A DNA stretch of 64,000 bases from Angiostrongylus vasorum (GCA_018806985.1 JADANN010000146.1:434001-498000); one strand, 5' to 3'; positions 11,089 to 24,510 are shown, counted from the first letter of the stretch. Translations and numbers: made by a program. Notes: a model not told the origin generated them from the letters alone.

Positions 11089-14000
11089 ATGTGTGTGTAT
11101 ATATATATATGTATGTATGTATATATGTATGTATATGTATGTATGTATGTATGTGTGTATGTATGTATGTATGTATGTACGTATGTATGTATGTATGTCA
11201 TGTATGTATGTATGCATGTACGTATGTATGTGTGTGTGTGTATATGTATGTATGTGTATGCGCTTGCGTATAGATTCATTCAATGTTAAGTGATTCACCT
11301 AATTCCTGTCATCTCATGCGAAACAAAACTTCCCTCATATCCGGCAATAAAACCATTCGAAAAAGAAATGGTATGACCACTACACAGCGTTTTCAATCGC
11401 TCGATATTTACATAATTTTAAAAGATTGTTGACGTAAACAAAAGTATCAATAACAACTCCACCTGAAGTGGGCATGCGTTCTCACATGCGGTTTCACACA
11501 AGGGTTGGCATTGAAGAGCGTCCACCTGCTTACTGCATTGTTCTATACATTCCGTGGCGCACTTTGATGTGCATGCTACCGTTTCCTGAAAGCGAACATA
11601 TGTAGAGAAAATTCAAATCAACCAAAAATATGCGTGAGATGTTCTAAACGAGAGACTTATCAAGAATTTTTTTGTTAGTGCCCATTCTAGTATCATAGTT
11701 ATTGATGAGCCAATACGAGATTGTCAAATATCGTGGTTGACGTTTCAATGTCATGGCCATCTTCAAAATACCATCGATTTAAGGTGAGTGAGTGCCCAAC
11801 TCATTGTTGAGACTTCCGGCTACTTTGTGCTCTTCGAAGTTTACCCTCCGTCCGAGGAAGTGAAGTAGCACACCAGTTAGGTAAAATGTCAGTCACATTA
11901 AAAGCTTTTTACAACAAAACGTATACCTATCGAAGTCTGAGATAGGAATGTAACCTCATGGGGAGGTTACGAAAATTAGGTCTGACGATGAGTTGCCCCT
12001 GTTAAATGTCACAGATAGCTCAAAACATTATCTAACGTAGTTTATAGACAAATAAAAAAACGCAAATCTTTTTTTCTGTTAGAACTCTTTAGCTATGGTA
12101 TGAAAAATTGGACTTCGTAGCTCAGTGCCCAGAGGTGCCCTGCAATATATATGGGTTCAATTCCGCGCCCCAGGCTCGCCAAACCTTCTATCTGTCCTGG
12201 GTCGATAAACTGCTACCAGGCTTGCCTGAGAGGACAGCAACACTGGCAGGCCACCGAGAGTCATTGTAAAACGCTAGGTATGAGCTCGATCACCTTTAGC
12301 GATGTTTGATGAAGTCGAATGCATGGATTATCCCACAACGATTGTTCAACGCCAAGAGATTTGTCCCTTTATCATGAGAAAAATTAATTGCGTGCAATTC
12401 ATCCCCAGCGTTTTTTGGTTCATGGTATTCAAACTGCGGGTATCTTTGTTAGATCAGTAATCGTTCTCTCATATTTCCGCAGAATTTCATCAAAGTATTG
12501 CACAATGTCACTTCACACCATCGTAGCTACTGTGACACTGCTATCGTGCAGTACTTGGATACATTAACGGCTCCTCTTCACCGGTCGTGAAGGAATCGAC
12601 ACGTTTTTCAATCGAGTCCTTCATTCAGATTTGTCATGCACCATGGTAGTCCGTTTCAGTTATAATGACGTTTACGAGTACCATTCTGAAATCCCCAGGT
12701 GGGTTAAATACATAAATTATGTCAACTTTTTTATTTGTTGCCTACTATAATTTTTCATGGCAGGGGTACGATGTGAAGTAGACCGGCACCGTTAGGTAGA
12801 AAATTAACAAAGAGAAAGGGAAAGCAAGGGTCTCAGTGGTGCAGTGTGTGACACGCGAATCTCCCCGAAGGGGTGATCGTGGTTCGATCCCGCCTGATTG
12901 CACAAGTTTTGTAAATGTCTCAGTATCATTGTGGTTGCATTTCACACAAATTATGTTGGCGTTCTTAGATACTTGTTTACTGAATTGATTTTCTCACCCA
13001 TTTACTCGCTCACTCTCGCCCTCTTTCTGTTTCTCTTGCTTTTTTTCCTTCTCATTCTTTTCGTGCCGAATCCATAAAGCTAGTAGAGTTGATTCAATGT
13101 CTTGATTATATCTACCGATGAAATAGATCGGTGACTTTCTTCTTTAGAGAGGTGAGCCCCTTATTTGTCAATTATTAAGGGATAGGAGCATGATTAGCAC
13201 AGGGCGTGACATTGAATGGAGCAACGAATACGTGTGTCGAAAGGTACCAATCAGCACTGTGCTATACACGTCTCGGTACGCAACGTGAGCAAACCAGCGC
13301 CTTTAATTAAAATCTCCATAATACTTGTTGTGGGTCACGTGCGCTTCACAATCTAGGGTTCTCGAGAGGGATACGAAATTCACCATACATTTGGATGGAG
13401 AAGCTTAATTTTTTGTCCGGAATGGAGTGACTTATACGCTAAGAGACACATAGAAAGCTAAAGAATTAAAACGTCATTGTAAACAAAGAACTTCTGTTGT
13501 TATGTGCACGCTCTCCAAGTCCAGAGAAACAAGGATAAATTCAACCTTTTCGCAGATTAATATATCCACCGCCCAACGGCATACCACCTCATCGTGGATG
13601 GGTGGTGTTCTTGGAAGTCGGACCGACCATATGTGTTTTATTGCACCTCTAACTACTGCGCTTCCCATATCTTTTATTTTGGACCTCCTAAACTGACCAT
13701 TAATTCTTAAATGTGTTGCATTCTATTATGGTGTGCTGTATTCTATTGCATACGTGAAAAGACATTTTTCTTCCTCTTTTGTGCGTTGCCTTTCTCGAAA
13801 TAGTTTTTTGAGAATATTGCTGTACCTGTAAAGGTTCCTGCAGCACGATTTGCATACGCCTTTCGTTTGTACACGTAGGACAAGCGGCATATTGCTGACA
13901 ACTAGAGGTGCACGAGTCGTAACATGCAGTCTAAAAAATCTGGTACTCTATAAGAATGACTGAAAATTGTCGTTGCTAGAAATATCGATAAGTTTTTGTA

Positions 14001-17000
14001 AGTTCACAGCTGCCTTTGGAGGCTATGGGGTTGCGATTAACGCTGTGTTCTCATTTGGGATTGTTGACGCTGCTATAAGAGGTATTTAAGGAGATGTTCA
14101 TCGAGATTGGCTATAATAATCGGCTTTACGTGTTCTCTTAAAAGATATACTCATTAACAAATACAACTCTTCCGTATCGATCGCGAATCTTCTTGAATTT
14201 GCTTCAAAGAAAACAGAAAATGTACGAAGAAGAACGGATCTTAAAATATCAGGGACGAATTTAAGTAGCGCACAAAATGCAGCAAAAAAAGCTCTCATCG
14301 GTTTAAAACTACTCAGAAAGTAGATCTGTAGTATAACATTCGAATGCGGCTAAAGTTCTTGAGCAGTATAGGTGTGGATGAGGTGGTGAAGTCAAGAAGA
14401 TCAGGGCCGTTATTTGTGCTGTGTTCCTTAGAATAGGTAGGGTGATTGACTCACCTTACAGCTGCGTTTTCTGTGATTCTTATGTTCGCAGCTGAACTGA
14501 CAGCTTTGACTACATGGTGTCATACATGTGTCGTTCAACGGAACGACAATGTCAAACTGGTAGTCTTGTGTACACTTAGAATCGCAACTCGGCTGACACG
14601 GCGCTGCACATTGTCCAGTTGCCTGATCGTTCATCGTTCCTGACAACGACGATTGCTGCTCCTAGAACATCAGCATCTAGGCTATACTGCAAATACTTTA
14701 AAAGTAGTAGAAAACTGGTGTACAGATACAAATCACTTGCTGTTATTTCTTACGTAGAAACACAAGTACCATTCACTCCATCTTTAGTAACTACTTCTTT
14801 ATAAAACACGACTGAGAGGAAGGCGAAACAGAAGGATCTGCATGGTGTAGTGGTGAATGCGTTATCCACCGGGAAAGGGTTATAGCGTGATAGATCACCA
14901 CCGCAGACACCTGCGTTCGAAGTTTCGCAAATATCTTAGCATCATTATGGTTACACTTCTTTATTTATACGACACATCTTCGCACATACCATGAGGATTC
15001 GTGCACTTCTTTGATTCCTTTCGTTGGCTTACATCCGTCATCTGTAGAGGTTTGAAATTGACTATGGGTTCGCCTGCTATCGAACCCATTTACTCACCTC
15101 ATGATTGCCACTGAATGTCGATCACTTATAGCACTAGTAGAAAGTCCTGAAGCCATCACCATAGGCAGACCTAGGACTTTGTGAACCAGATGGAGTTTAT
15201 TCGAGAGCTTAGAACGGTACTGATGATTGCCAAACTGTGAACTAACTACTGCTTAACCAATTATGGGGCACGATGATAAAAATTATGCAGAATTCGTTCT
15301 CATTAAGAAAGCCAGTTAAAAGCAGACCGTATGACGAATGTCTGCGGGCTTGGAAAACCTATATCTCCTGATAGAAATCTTCAGATACACATTCCCTAAC
15401 CACTGCCTGTGACTTTGACTCCTTAGCCATTATTCTTCCCAACGGTTTACCGCCTCATCGTGCCTGGGAGGTGTTCTTGGGTGCCGGACTGCGATGTACA
15501 GCGGAGGGATTCGCACCCCCTCGTAGGGTCTCCCAAGCTGAGAAGGACTCCGGCGTTTCCATCAGGAAGCCTAGCTAAGAGTAAACCAATACCAGGATCC
15601 GCCACTGTCCTGGTATCAAAGTCGCATGGTGGCAAATCTCCCTTTGATCCACAAGGGCTGCGACTGCCCGTGGTGGTAAGGACCTGGGGCAAACTTTGGC
15701 CAGGCTGACCTCGGGATTCCAGGGTACCACAAAGGCTTAACCAGAAAATCTCCGAAAAATGGTGATTGTGCTGGCGGCAGCACCAGCAGTGAGGACTGGC
15801 CGTTCAAGTATCAAGTATCAAGTAGCCATTATTGAGTTTTTCATGACAACGTGAAATCTTCCTGCTAGATTCCTTCTTACAGAAGTTCGTGTTGGAGATA
15901 TTATATTTCTCTTGATATTCTCCTCCGATGTTTTCGCCAGCACTTAGTTTACCCTTGTTTTGTGCAACATTAAAAACGCACTGAACTTAACGTGTGGACG
16001 ATTTAAGATAAATTTCTTTACCTGAAAGCATCAAGTTGTACTAGCACTAGAAATTACAACTAAACTAAAAAGCTAAAAATCAGAGCTAAGAAATAAAAAT
16101 TAGCGTGATATTAAAAGTACAAAGGAAAAAAGCTTTCAACGTTGGCCTATCCTCTGGGAATGTGCCATAGACTCTACTCCATTCGTGGTATTGTTGAGGT
16201 GATTGAATGCAAATTTCACGTTTAATTACCTCCGGGTAGCTACTGGTAAATTAAGTCACTGTTCTTATCATTCCAAACAACTCAGGAACTAGTTTTCTGA
16301 CTTCAAAGGGGATGACCGATTCGGTCAGAGTGGGCGTGGGTTTGAACTAATGGTCACACGCGTATTTTAGAGCACCTCAGACAGCACTACAACTGCCTCT
16401 AATATAGCGAGTACTAGAAAAATATCAGGACTTTTAACGTTTCATATAGCAGCTACTTTTTAAAAGTGTTTCTAGCATAGTACCTGAATGCATTGAAGTT
16501 CACAAGCTGGTTGGCAATCTGGAATGCAGTTACTGCTTATTGGCGGCGTTTGCGCCAATGCCTGGAACGCTCAAAGCTTTATTCTTTCACTAAGATATGC
16601 GAAACCATTGCTAATCGTAGAGTAGTCTCACCTCTACACATGATGGGATCACACAATGGCTGACATTCCTTTACACAAATCAATAGCTGTGATTGTTGAA
16701 AAGTGTGTGCTGCACCTATAGTACTGGCTAAGCACTGCTGTTCACATTCTGGCATACATTCCGGAGCACACTGAACACTCTCAGGGCGCATGGGCGCCAA
16801 ATTTTGTCCTGGCAGCATTGCCCGGTCTTGTTTATTTTCTTCCTCAAAGACGATATTTATGGAAAGATTCGAATTTTGTTGGGTACAATCGGATTCACAG
16901 GCGGGCATGCATTGCGGTACGCATAATTGTTCATGATTGGGCTCTGATGTGACTTGAGCTAGTTCTGTCGGTACGAATTCATTGACGATGTGACTCTTGA

Positions 17001-20000
17001 CGCACTCCTCTTTGCATGCAGGTTGACATTGCGAAACGCATTCTGTGGGTGGCTTTGTGTACAAATGTTGAACTGGCCACGCAGTAGTGCCTTGTTGCGA
17101 TTTGGCATTTTGGTATAAAGTGACGTTGAATGCAACATTTTTTAAACATTGTGGGTCGCACGCGGGTTGGCAGATTGGGTGGCAAGATTCCGGGGCTTGA
17201 TGAGTTGGATAAGGGTGCTGTGGGTGTGGATAGTGTGAATTTCTATGCAGGCACTCTTGAGTGCAAAAAAGGCATGCATGCTGTTATACAGAGAGTCAGA
17301 GGTTGAACAACGGATAATGTAACAACAGCTGGAGTTGACGTAGTCACCATTCTTGGATCTGATGTGAGTTACTAATCTATGTCGATCAATGCATTTTGTA
17401 TCGCAAAGAGGCATACAGACAGCTATACACAGACCATGCAGGTAGTTCGGAGAAGGAATAGATTGAATCACTGACTGCTGCTCTTGGATGCACTTTGGTG
17501 TGCACTGAGGCATACACAAGTTCAAACACTGCTTCGATTCGGTGGGGAAACCGAGAAGGCATGCCTTCTTGATCGCTTTGTATCTTGGAAATGGTGATGC
17601 TGTACTGTAGCACACACCGCTGTGCACAAGATGGCATGCACACGGGTGCACATTGAGGAACAGATGACTGTGATGATGTACGAGAAACAACAATGTTAAC
17701 GCAACTCGGTTCACAAGACTGTTGACAAAGTTGTCCACAGTTTGCTGGATTGCTCTGCGTCGAGCAGGAGTGATAACAGGACTGCTGACAGACAGATGCG
17801 CATTCCGCAGGAGATCGAAGTTGAGGAATCCGTACACGAATCACTGTTCTCTGTCTCGTCATACAGGACTGAGAGCAAGTGTGCTTGCACGAAGTTTGGC
17901 ATGAGCTTGTCGAATCACCACCTACACAAGTCGATGCACAGGTGTGCTCACAGGTCGGTCGACACAGCGATGCTGGCGCTTGAGAAGTACAAGTACAGGA
18001 AGGTGAGCGAACTGGAGGAGCACAACGACAGTGAACATTCGGCTCTCCTTGGCATGCACAGATGTCGAGCTTCAGGCAAGGACACTGTCGTGTTGCTCGG
18101 GTGAGTAGTGTCTGAAGAACAACGCCTTAGAATTGAGGTTTTTTAAAAGCCTTATTAAGTCTGTCGACTTTAGAGATTCAGATTTCTAACAAGGTAAACA
18201 TAAATCTATCCAAATATTCTAAAAAAATCTTAAGAAAAAGCTTGACGTCTCTATGTTTTTCTGCAGACAACATCAAAAAGAAATCTTCCTGGTACCTAAT
18301 TCTACTCGCAGTTTCTTCTCAAGCAAACGTGCTCTTATTTCCTAAGAAGCCCACAGGGTTCTCAAACAATTTGATGTTTCCTTTTCTTCTAAAACGGCAG
18401 CGGAATGCGCCATTATAAGCATAGACATGAATTTTTCACATTGTTAGATTAGATTTGCACGACTTTACTTATACACCCACTGTAAATCTGTTTTGTTCTC
18501 TTCATATTGTCTTGTTTTACTACTCGATGTGGTTCTTCTTGGCTAGCGATCATCAAGCGCAAAGAATAAGATGGAAGCTCTTTTCTTGAAATTATTCAAG
18601 CTTCCTAAGTTTCCTTAACGAATGGTGGACAACTGAAGATTGCGTTGTCTCAGCGTAATAAAGTGGCACTTATTAAAATCCTAATCATTTTAAAAGCTCA
18701 AACAAGAAGCTGCAAAAATATTATCGTATACTTGGTCCTTTATGAAACTAAAACATAAACTGCAATATCGACTTTTTCTAGGGCTAGATTTGTTGGCTGC
18801 GATCCCTACTTACTTCGTCGTTGATGTCCAGGCTTATGGCCTTTTCTAAGCAAGCCACGTGCAGTGGCCAACCACTTTACAACGTACTCTTTGTTGTGGA
18901 CAGGTCTTTGCGCTTAACATAAAAAGGAAAAGACATCGACTAGATGATTTCTGAACTTCGTTTCAGTCTCCATCATTGTTCAGACAGCTGAATTAATACG
19001 CAGAGATTGGTCCCAGGGAATGAAAACATTGTTGCGGTCTACGATTATCAATTCCCTAGGGATGAGCCATTCACTCGGCTCTATTCGCACCTATGAAAAT
19101 TAATGCATATTCGGTATATAAAAATGACTTATGAGAGCCTACTGGTCTATGTATTCAGTCCTTTCAGAGATTATTAAGCCAGCACGAGGTTGTTGCAAAA
19201 GTTTTATTCGACTAACGCTTCGACGTTTCGTCTTCTCCACAACTGGATTGACCCGAGTCGATTGATTGTTCACAGCCGCTCGTCGTTCTGATGTCGTTCT
19301 TCGTAGTCTCATCAAGTCGAATTTTTCTGTTTCGGATGAAACAGGACTTTTATACAAGACCGTTGCTGGTCTATCCGATATAACCTGCTTTTTTTCAGTG
19401 GTAATTAGTCGTGCATCAGTCGGTATTGCATTCATTTATTCATATCGGCTTTAATTGACGGTTGGTTACGAAAAGTGTAAAGACGTGTTTATGTCCTCTC
19501 TGAAAAGCCTGATACCAATAGCAATTCCTAACTTATGAAAGATGGAGGGATTAGTTTGCCTAGAGAGAAAAGAACCACACGAGGAAGAAGACTCAACCGT
19601 CGTTCACACAAATGTATTGCCACAATGAGGTGGAGCAAAAAAACAAAAAAAGAGTAAACAGTCAGCGTTGATCAGTTCCTTAGCGACGTAGAGATTGAAC
19701 GTACATTCGACTTCATTAACCACCGTACAAACGACTGAGTGCATATCTGGTCAACAAAATGATTGTGAGCCGAGCAGTTTATGAGTTTAGTTTTTTTTAT
19801 CCCTCGGGTGAAGTTTCGTACCAATTTTTTTCATTCCAAAGGATTAGGAGATTGGTTGGAGCGAGGAGGAGGATCGAGCCAAAGACCTCGTATGTGGTGT
19901 AGGACACCTCTATCTAGTGGCCTGCACGCGCCCTAATCTTGCGTTATTGCACTAGTTTGCGGAAGTGCTTGATATTATATGTTATGATGCGACGTATTTA

Positions 20001-21566
20001 CACTAGGCAATTTTCGATTGAAAGTGCGATAATGTTGTTAGTCATCACTTGTCTTTTATCTTTGCTTTCAATATTTTAAGTAATAAGTCAAGAACAAACA
20101 TAACCGCGGAAAGATGTTCTATTTTTTGAACTCATCCCTATCAAATCATTAAAACGCTGAGGTCAAGGGTCAGTAGTGGAAGAGGCAAGGTGGTGAAATT
20201 TCACTTCTCCATGTGGGATTCTTCGACTTTTATTGGACCTGTCAAAAGTTCCCATTGATTAGTTTTCTTTTATAGGACCTGTCTTTCACATCTGCTGTGC
20301 GGTTGTCAGCACTTCAAACATTCGATTCGTTTCTTCGCGTCCATCATCCACGAAGCTCTTCCAACTTTTATATAGGGGAATCGGCTGCTGCTTGAGGATT
20401 CTATTTTCATTCATTAATCTCATTGGATGCTGGTTGAGTCGCTTCCACCCTAAAGTCGTGAGATTTTTCGGTCTAGAGCGTTCTCACTTAGATTGCAGAC
20501 AGTGATTTTTTTTCCCGGAGAAGGCCAGCACCAATTTCCCGACCTCAGAAGGAATGGAGAATCAGTGAGCCCGGAGCGCGATCGAACCAGCACCGTTCTC
20601 ATGATTTCCGGCACATCTACCACTGCGCCACCCGGCGCTGTACTTGCTTCACTGTTTCTAAGTATAAAATATGAGCGAATTTGATGTCTGTTAAACTGTT
20701 TGGTTGATACGAGAGATATCTAGTATCCAGTGATTTTTTTCTCCTATTAATAAAAAAGAATGAGCAAGTTTAAATATATCAGTTACTCGTTAAAAAAATA
20801 ATTAATGAAAAGTAAGAAAGTTCGTTATGAGTTGAGAAATATTAGGTAGGAGCACGGGTAGCGCAGTAGTAGCGATGCCGTTCACTACGCGCAAGGCACT
20901 GCTTTGGCTCGGCACCAACTCAATCAAGCACCCCGGCCAGTCTGAAATTTCCCACTAGAGTTGTTTTGCTCCTATTCGCTTCCTCTAATCCACAAAAGCT
21001 GGCGCATGGCTGTGATGACATCCACGAAGGCCCCTAGCACGGCTATCCCAAGATTCCAGAGGGAACCGACTTGACTAGCATCCAACGACATCCATAGAGA
21101 AACCAAAAATCCGAACGCAACATTCTTTGATATCTGGTCACGTAAAAAAATTTAAAATCGTATACTATTAGTCTAGATGTGTTGGATAATAGTTAGGATG
21201 CATATCGTTAAACTTTTCTACTAAGTTCCTAAGTTGTAACGCTTATTGATTTTTAGCCTGTTTCTTTTCTAGAAGCTGGAGTACGGCTTTGAAATTTATT
21301 AGTATGCCTGACATCAAAACATAAGACCATAGTTTTCGAGATTCTTACCATATTTTTCGTATTTATAAATTGAAAAAAAACTGAAATTTATTCCTTAGAA
21401 GAGTGGAAACTGAGTATATTCAGACGTAGGAAATGAAGTGCCGTGTAGAGTAGATATCGAAAAAGAATTAAAAAGAAACAGAGATAGTAAACGAATCTCC
21501 TAACGTACCTGTTTGGTTAGAGCTGCCAACAATAAAAAAACCTAGCAAATCAACTGCTCCCATCAT
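10550..21566 (-). CDS. Secreted multi-module cysteine-rich protein (CX3CX3CX3C repeats), seven exons
   Basis: Exons: 21509-21566, 16632-18111, 16484-16561, 14455-14661, 13826-13930, 11463-11585, 10550-10660; all introns are phase 0 with good donors (GTACGT, GTGAGA, GTACTA, GTGAGT, GTACAG, GTGGAG). Exon 1 encodes a hydrophobic signal peptide. The large second exon holds about 13 modules of four cysteines spaced by three residues, such as [13 protein letters not shown] and [13 protein letters not shown]. Later exons add [52 protein letters not shown] and [13 protein letters not shown]. The last exon has a different cysteine spacing and a basic [10 protein letters not shown] end. About 718 residues in all. 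Five single-base insertions break the frame (see findings). The regular cysteines suggest an extracellular, disulphide-bonded structural or cuticle/eggshell-like role; that is inference. I do not know a family name, and the terminal-exon acceptor is weak. Confidence 0.82.
10988..11270. repeat. Compound TA / GTAT microsatellite
   Basis: A (TA)n tract at about 11,011-11,081 runs into a GTGTGTAT and GTAT-type array to about 11,265. All open frames here are repeat artefacts. It lies in the last intron of the cysteine-rich gene. Confidence 0.9.
12113..12372 (+). repeat. R1 SINE copy, intronic
   Basis: Diverged head (CTTCGTAGCTCAGTGCC, GGGTTCAATTCC) with R1 body and tail CAACGCCAAGAG. Confidence 0.65.
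12730..12935 (-). repeat. Diverged tRNA-like repeat with R2 tail
   Basis: Reversed R2 tail (TTTATTTGTTGCC, CATGGCAGGG) followed by a different tRNA-like head, GGTCTCAGTGGTGCAGTG with GGTTCGATCCC. A related arrangement lies at 34,235-34,365. Confidence 0.5.
14808..14965 (+). repeat. R2 repeat copy in an intron of the cysteine-rich gene
   Basis: GCATGGTGTAGTGGTGAATG head, GATAGATCACCACCGC box and AAATATCTTAGCATCATTAT tail. Confidence 0.6.
15438..15825 (-). repeat. R3 dispersed repeat, intronic
   Basis: Reversed copy beginning GGTTTACCGCCTCATCGTG. Confidence 0.65.
19855..19935 (-). repeat. tRNA-like SINE head of another family
   Basis: Reverse strand reads GGGCGCGTGCAGGCCACTAG and a GGCTCGATCC box. 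A relative with GGTTCAATTCC lies at 51,775-51,870. Both lack a convincing full cloverleaf, so they are called repeats, not tRNA genes. Confidence 0.4.
20280..20650 (-). repeat. R4 tRNA-like SINE, intronic
   Basis: R4 has a tRNA-like head (CACAGCGGTAGTGATG, GGTTCGATC box) and a body ending near GCTGGGATCC and GATGTGAAGACAGG. Here it is reversed. Confidence 0.6.
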
Positions 21567-21606
21567 CGCAAGAATGGTCGAGACGAGTACGGTGCCGTCA
21601 GTGTCT

Positions 21607-21614
21607 TTTATAGT
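21607..21614 (-). promoter_or_regulatory. TATA box of the cysteine-rich gene
   Basis: CTATAAAA lies 41-48 bases upstream of the ATG at 21566. A start site about 30 bases downstream would leave a leader of only 10-15 bases. The flank at 21,620-21,720 is unusually GC-rich for the window. Confidence 0.6.
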
Positions 21615-21879
21615 GGGCGAAACCAGCCGTGTGTTCCTCCCCGACTACGTTCCGTTCGAAACCGCAGCCTGATCCGACGAACCGGCCGCCGAGTTCAACG
21701 CCTACCCGGGACACTTTGTATGTTCTCGTCCACGGTGGTTCACATCAAGTATATTTTTTGACGTCGTTAGACCAAAAATGTCATTTGTGGTTCACATTTT
21801 TTTAAATCACTAGGAATATATCGTTAAAGAAAAGTATTTAGATCATAGATAAGTTATTTTCATTTAAGAATAAGTTTGC

Positions 21880-22054
21880 GTGCCCATGGCCCACCAAGCC
21901 CTTCATCCCTCCGGGGTCGAAAAATTGGTATCAGACTTGTCTGCTAGGATAGCAGCACTGGCGCGCTCCATCGGAGGCCACCGCAAGTCATTATAAAGCC
22001 AGGTATGCATTCAATCTCCTCTAACGATGCTTAGTGAAGTCGAATGCATTGCGT
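21880..22054 (+). repeat. R1 SINE, 5'-truncated
   Basis: Begins at GCCCATGGCCCACCAAGCC, lacking the tRNA head, and ends at the GTCGAATGCATTGCG motif. Confidence 0.65.
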
Positions 22055-22059
22055 CGTTT

Positions 22060-23390
22060 TCTTTTAAAAATTGAATAAAATTTGAATCCGAGATGAAACT
22101 CTGACTGTGAAAAATATAGCGCGTAGCGTCAAATTAGTCAAAATATGGGAATGAATTAGAAGTGAGTAAAGGGATGAGGAAGAGGAAGAGTGACAGAAAT
22201 AAGAACGAAGAGAGGAAAAAATGGTTATGAGGTTATGGATCATCGTGATTTTTATGATCTTTTTTACTTTGTATTTGTCTTCTTTTGTGTGCGTACAAAA
22301 TTTTTTGAAGCATTAAAATCGGCGAAGTAGTCAGTTGTAAGATTTTAAAGCGCTTTGATATTTAAGTGGTCGGCATAATATCGTATAGGCCCTAACACTT
22401 CGTATGTCCATCGACCTTTAGGTTTCTTCGAATTACGAGATAGTCGTTTTATCGATTTCACTCTTGTTGGCCTTAACGAAGTTTGCTCCCACAGCACTAG
22501 GGTTATTGGAAGACACCAACGATTTCTACGATTAAGTGATCAAGTGCAAACTGGCCGCGTCCAAAATGTCATGTAGCAAATAAGATTTTTCGCGTTAATT
22601 AAGAACGGGTCACCATCTTTATCCTTCTTTGAAGAAATTCTTGAATTTGACTTCAGAGATAATAGAAACAGAATGGTACTGTTGGAACATGAAACTGGCA
22701 TGAATGAGAAGAAAACGGAAGACTTCCATTTGATGTAAATGGTCTTTTTATGGAAATCGAACAACGAACAAACTAGTGGTCTCTCCTTTCGCAGAGAATT
22801 CGATGCCAACAAGAAAGTGCAAAAAGTCAGATCAAGGAAAAAGAAGTTTGAGCGAGTTGCTGTGTATTTGTGAGCGGCGCTTCGCAGATTGTAATCCACC
22901 GGCTTCTTCCTCTTAATGTACATTTAGCACGATTTTATAATTATCGTGTACGCGGTATTCTGTAAAGCAGCAAAATAAACGTCTCCAATAAAAAAAATTA
23001 CTAATTCTCTGATAGGTTCAGTATCGCATGCAGTTCGAAAGCCAGGTCGGTGACTTCTCCGAATGTTCCCGATCTTTGGTCACTCTATGGGCGATGAGGA
23101 ACAGCACCCTGGCCAGAAAGTCTGGGCATCCAGTTCCGTTCAGTTCAATTCCATTCATATGCGGGCATTTCCACTTCGTCGCGAAAGCAAATACAGTTTC
23201 CGTAAAGTTTCACTATTGACTTGAAGTGACGTCTAAGGGTACGAATCATCCGCTTAATCAAATCCTTTGTCAATAATAAGATTTCTTCTGTACCAGTTGA
23301 AATATTCTTGTTCTCTCATCCATCACCACGTGATTTCTCTTCATGATTTACTAGAGAGAAAACCGATCTTTTTGAAAAAAAAGGATAGAG
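22060..23390. other. Nothing recognised
   Basis: AT-rich, no repeat family seen. A 127-codon minus frame at 22,540-22,923 is Lys/Phe/Ser-rich and not convincing. Confidence 0.4.
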
Positions 23391-23392
23391 CT

Positions 23393-23665
23393 CTCGGAGG
23401 TGATCAATCCCCTGAGGGATGCGCCATGCATTCGACTTCACCAAGCACTGTTTGGAGGTGATCGAATGCGTGTCTGTCGTTTACAATGACTCGCAGTGGC
23501 CTACCAATGCATCGAGCCAGTGCTGTTATGCTCCCAGACAAGCCTGGTACGAATTTGCCGACTCCGGAGGGATGGAAGGTTTGGTGGGCTATGGGCGCTG
23601 GGGAACAATTCCACGTATGTGTTGCAGGGTGCCTCCGGCCACTGCGCCACACGTGCCTTTATCTT
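23393..23665 (-). repeat. R1 SINE copy
   Basis: Reverse of the complete R1 unit, GATCAATCCCCTGAGGGATG to GCGCCACACGTGCC. A near-identical variant is cut by the window end at 64,000. Confidence 0.7.
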
Positions 23666-24227
23666 TTTGATACAACACATTAAGCACTGAGAAATCTCAT
23701 GTAAAAAACAATGGTTTTTTTCACAAAATTAGGAGTAATTGGGGGAGGGGGGCGGGGGGCGGGGAACACGAGACTGATTGGACGAGTTCCCCACCGATCT
23801 TCTTTGTCCTCAACTGATTATCACCGTCAGCCGTTGTTTTTCTTCGATGTTTGAACCGTCACTGGACGCTTTACTTGGTAAGATGAGGTTAGGAGAAAGG
23901 CAAATAAGGTACACTTGGAAAGGTTGGAATCGATGGGGATCCGGAATCGATGACTCACACCGCTTTTTGGAGACCCGGCAGTATTGGTACATTAACTTTT
24001 AAAGTACTTGTCGTCATATGAAATATAAATTGATACTGTATAGTGTTAAGTAGTTGGGAAAGTACTTAAAAAATAGTTTCTTTGGCTGAAGTTGTTGAAA
24101 ATCATCATGCAACCAGAAAGGTCGCAAAAATTAAACATCACGAAATCAGAGCAGAGCAATTTGGCTGCTTGATTCTTAACAAACTTTTCTTTTGCGAAGC
24201 TGATCACAGTGAAAGGATAGAAAGGAT

Positions 24228-24510
24228 AAAGCTCTCGGCGTTGATCAATCCCAGAGGGATGCGCCATGCATTCGACTTCATTAAGTGTCGTTGGAGGTGA
24301 TTGAATCCATATCTGGCCTTTACAATGACTGGCGGTGGCCTGTCGATGTATCGAGCCAGTGCTGCTATCCCCCCAGACAAGTCTGGTACCAATTTGCCGA
24401 TCCCGGAGGGATGGAGGGCTTGGTGGGCAATGGGCGCGGTGATTGATTCCACGTGTGTGTGTATGTGTCGCAGTGGCGCCTCCAACCCTTGCGCCACACG
24501 CACCCCCTCT
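24228..24510 (-). repeat. R1 SINE copy
   Basis: Complete reversed unit, GTTGATCAATCCCAGAGG to TTGCGCCACACGC. Confidence 0.7.

Noticed and set aside
10944..11298. Overlapping 97-111 codon frames on both strands
   Set aside because: They are translations of the TA/GTAT microsatellite (IYIYIY, HTYIHTY) and have no gene support.
18780..19450. Minus frame of 98 codons (19,139-19,435)
   Set aside because: It overlaps a Penelope-associated repeat containing the AACGCTTCGACG block, so it is repeat sequence in an intron.
22540..22923. 127-codon minus frame
   Set aside because: Lys/Phe/Ser-rich low-complexity composition in AT-rich DNA, with no splice signals or recognisable motifs.
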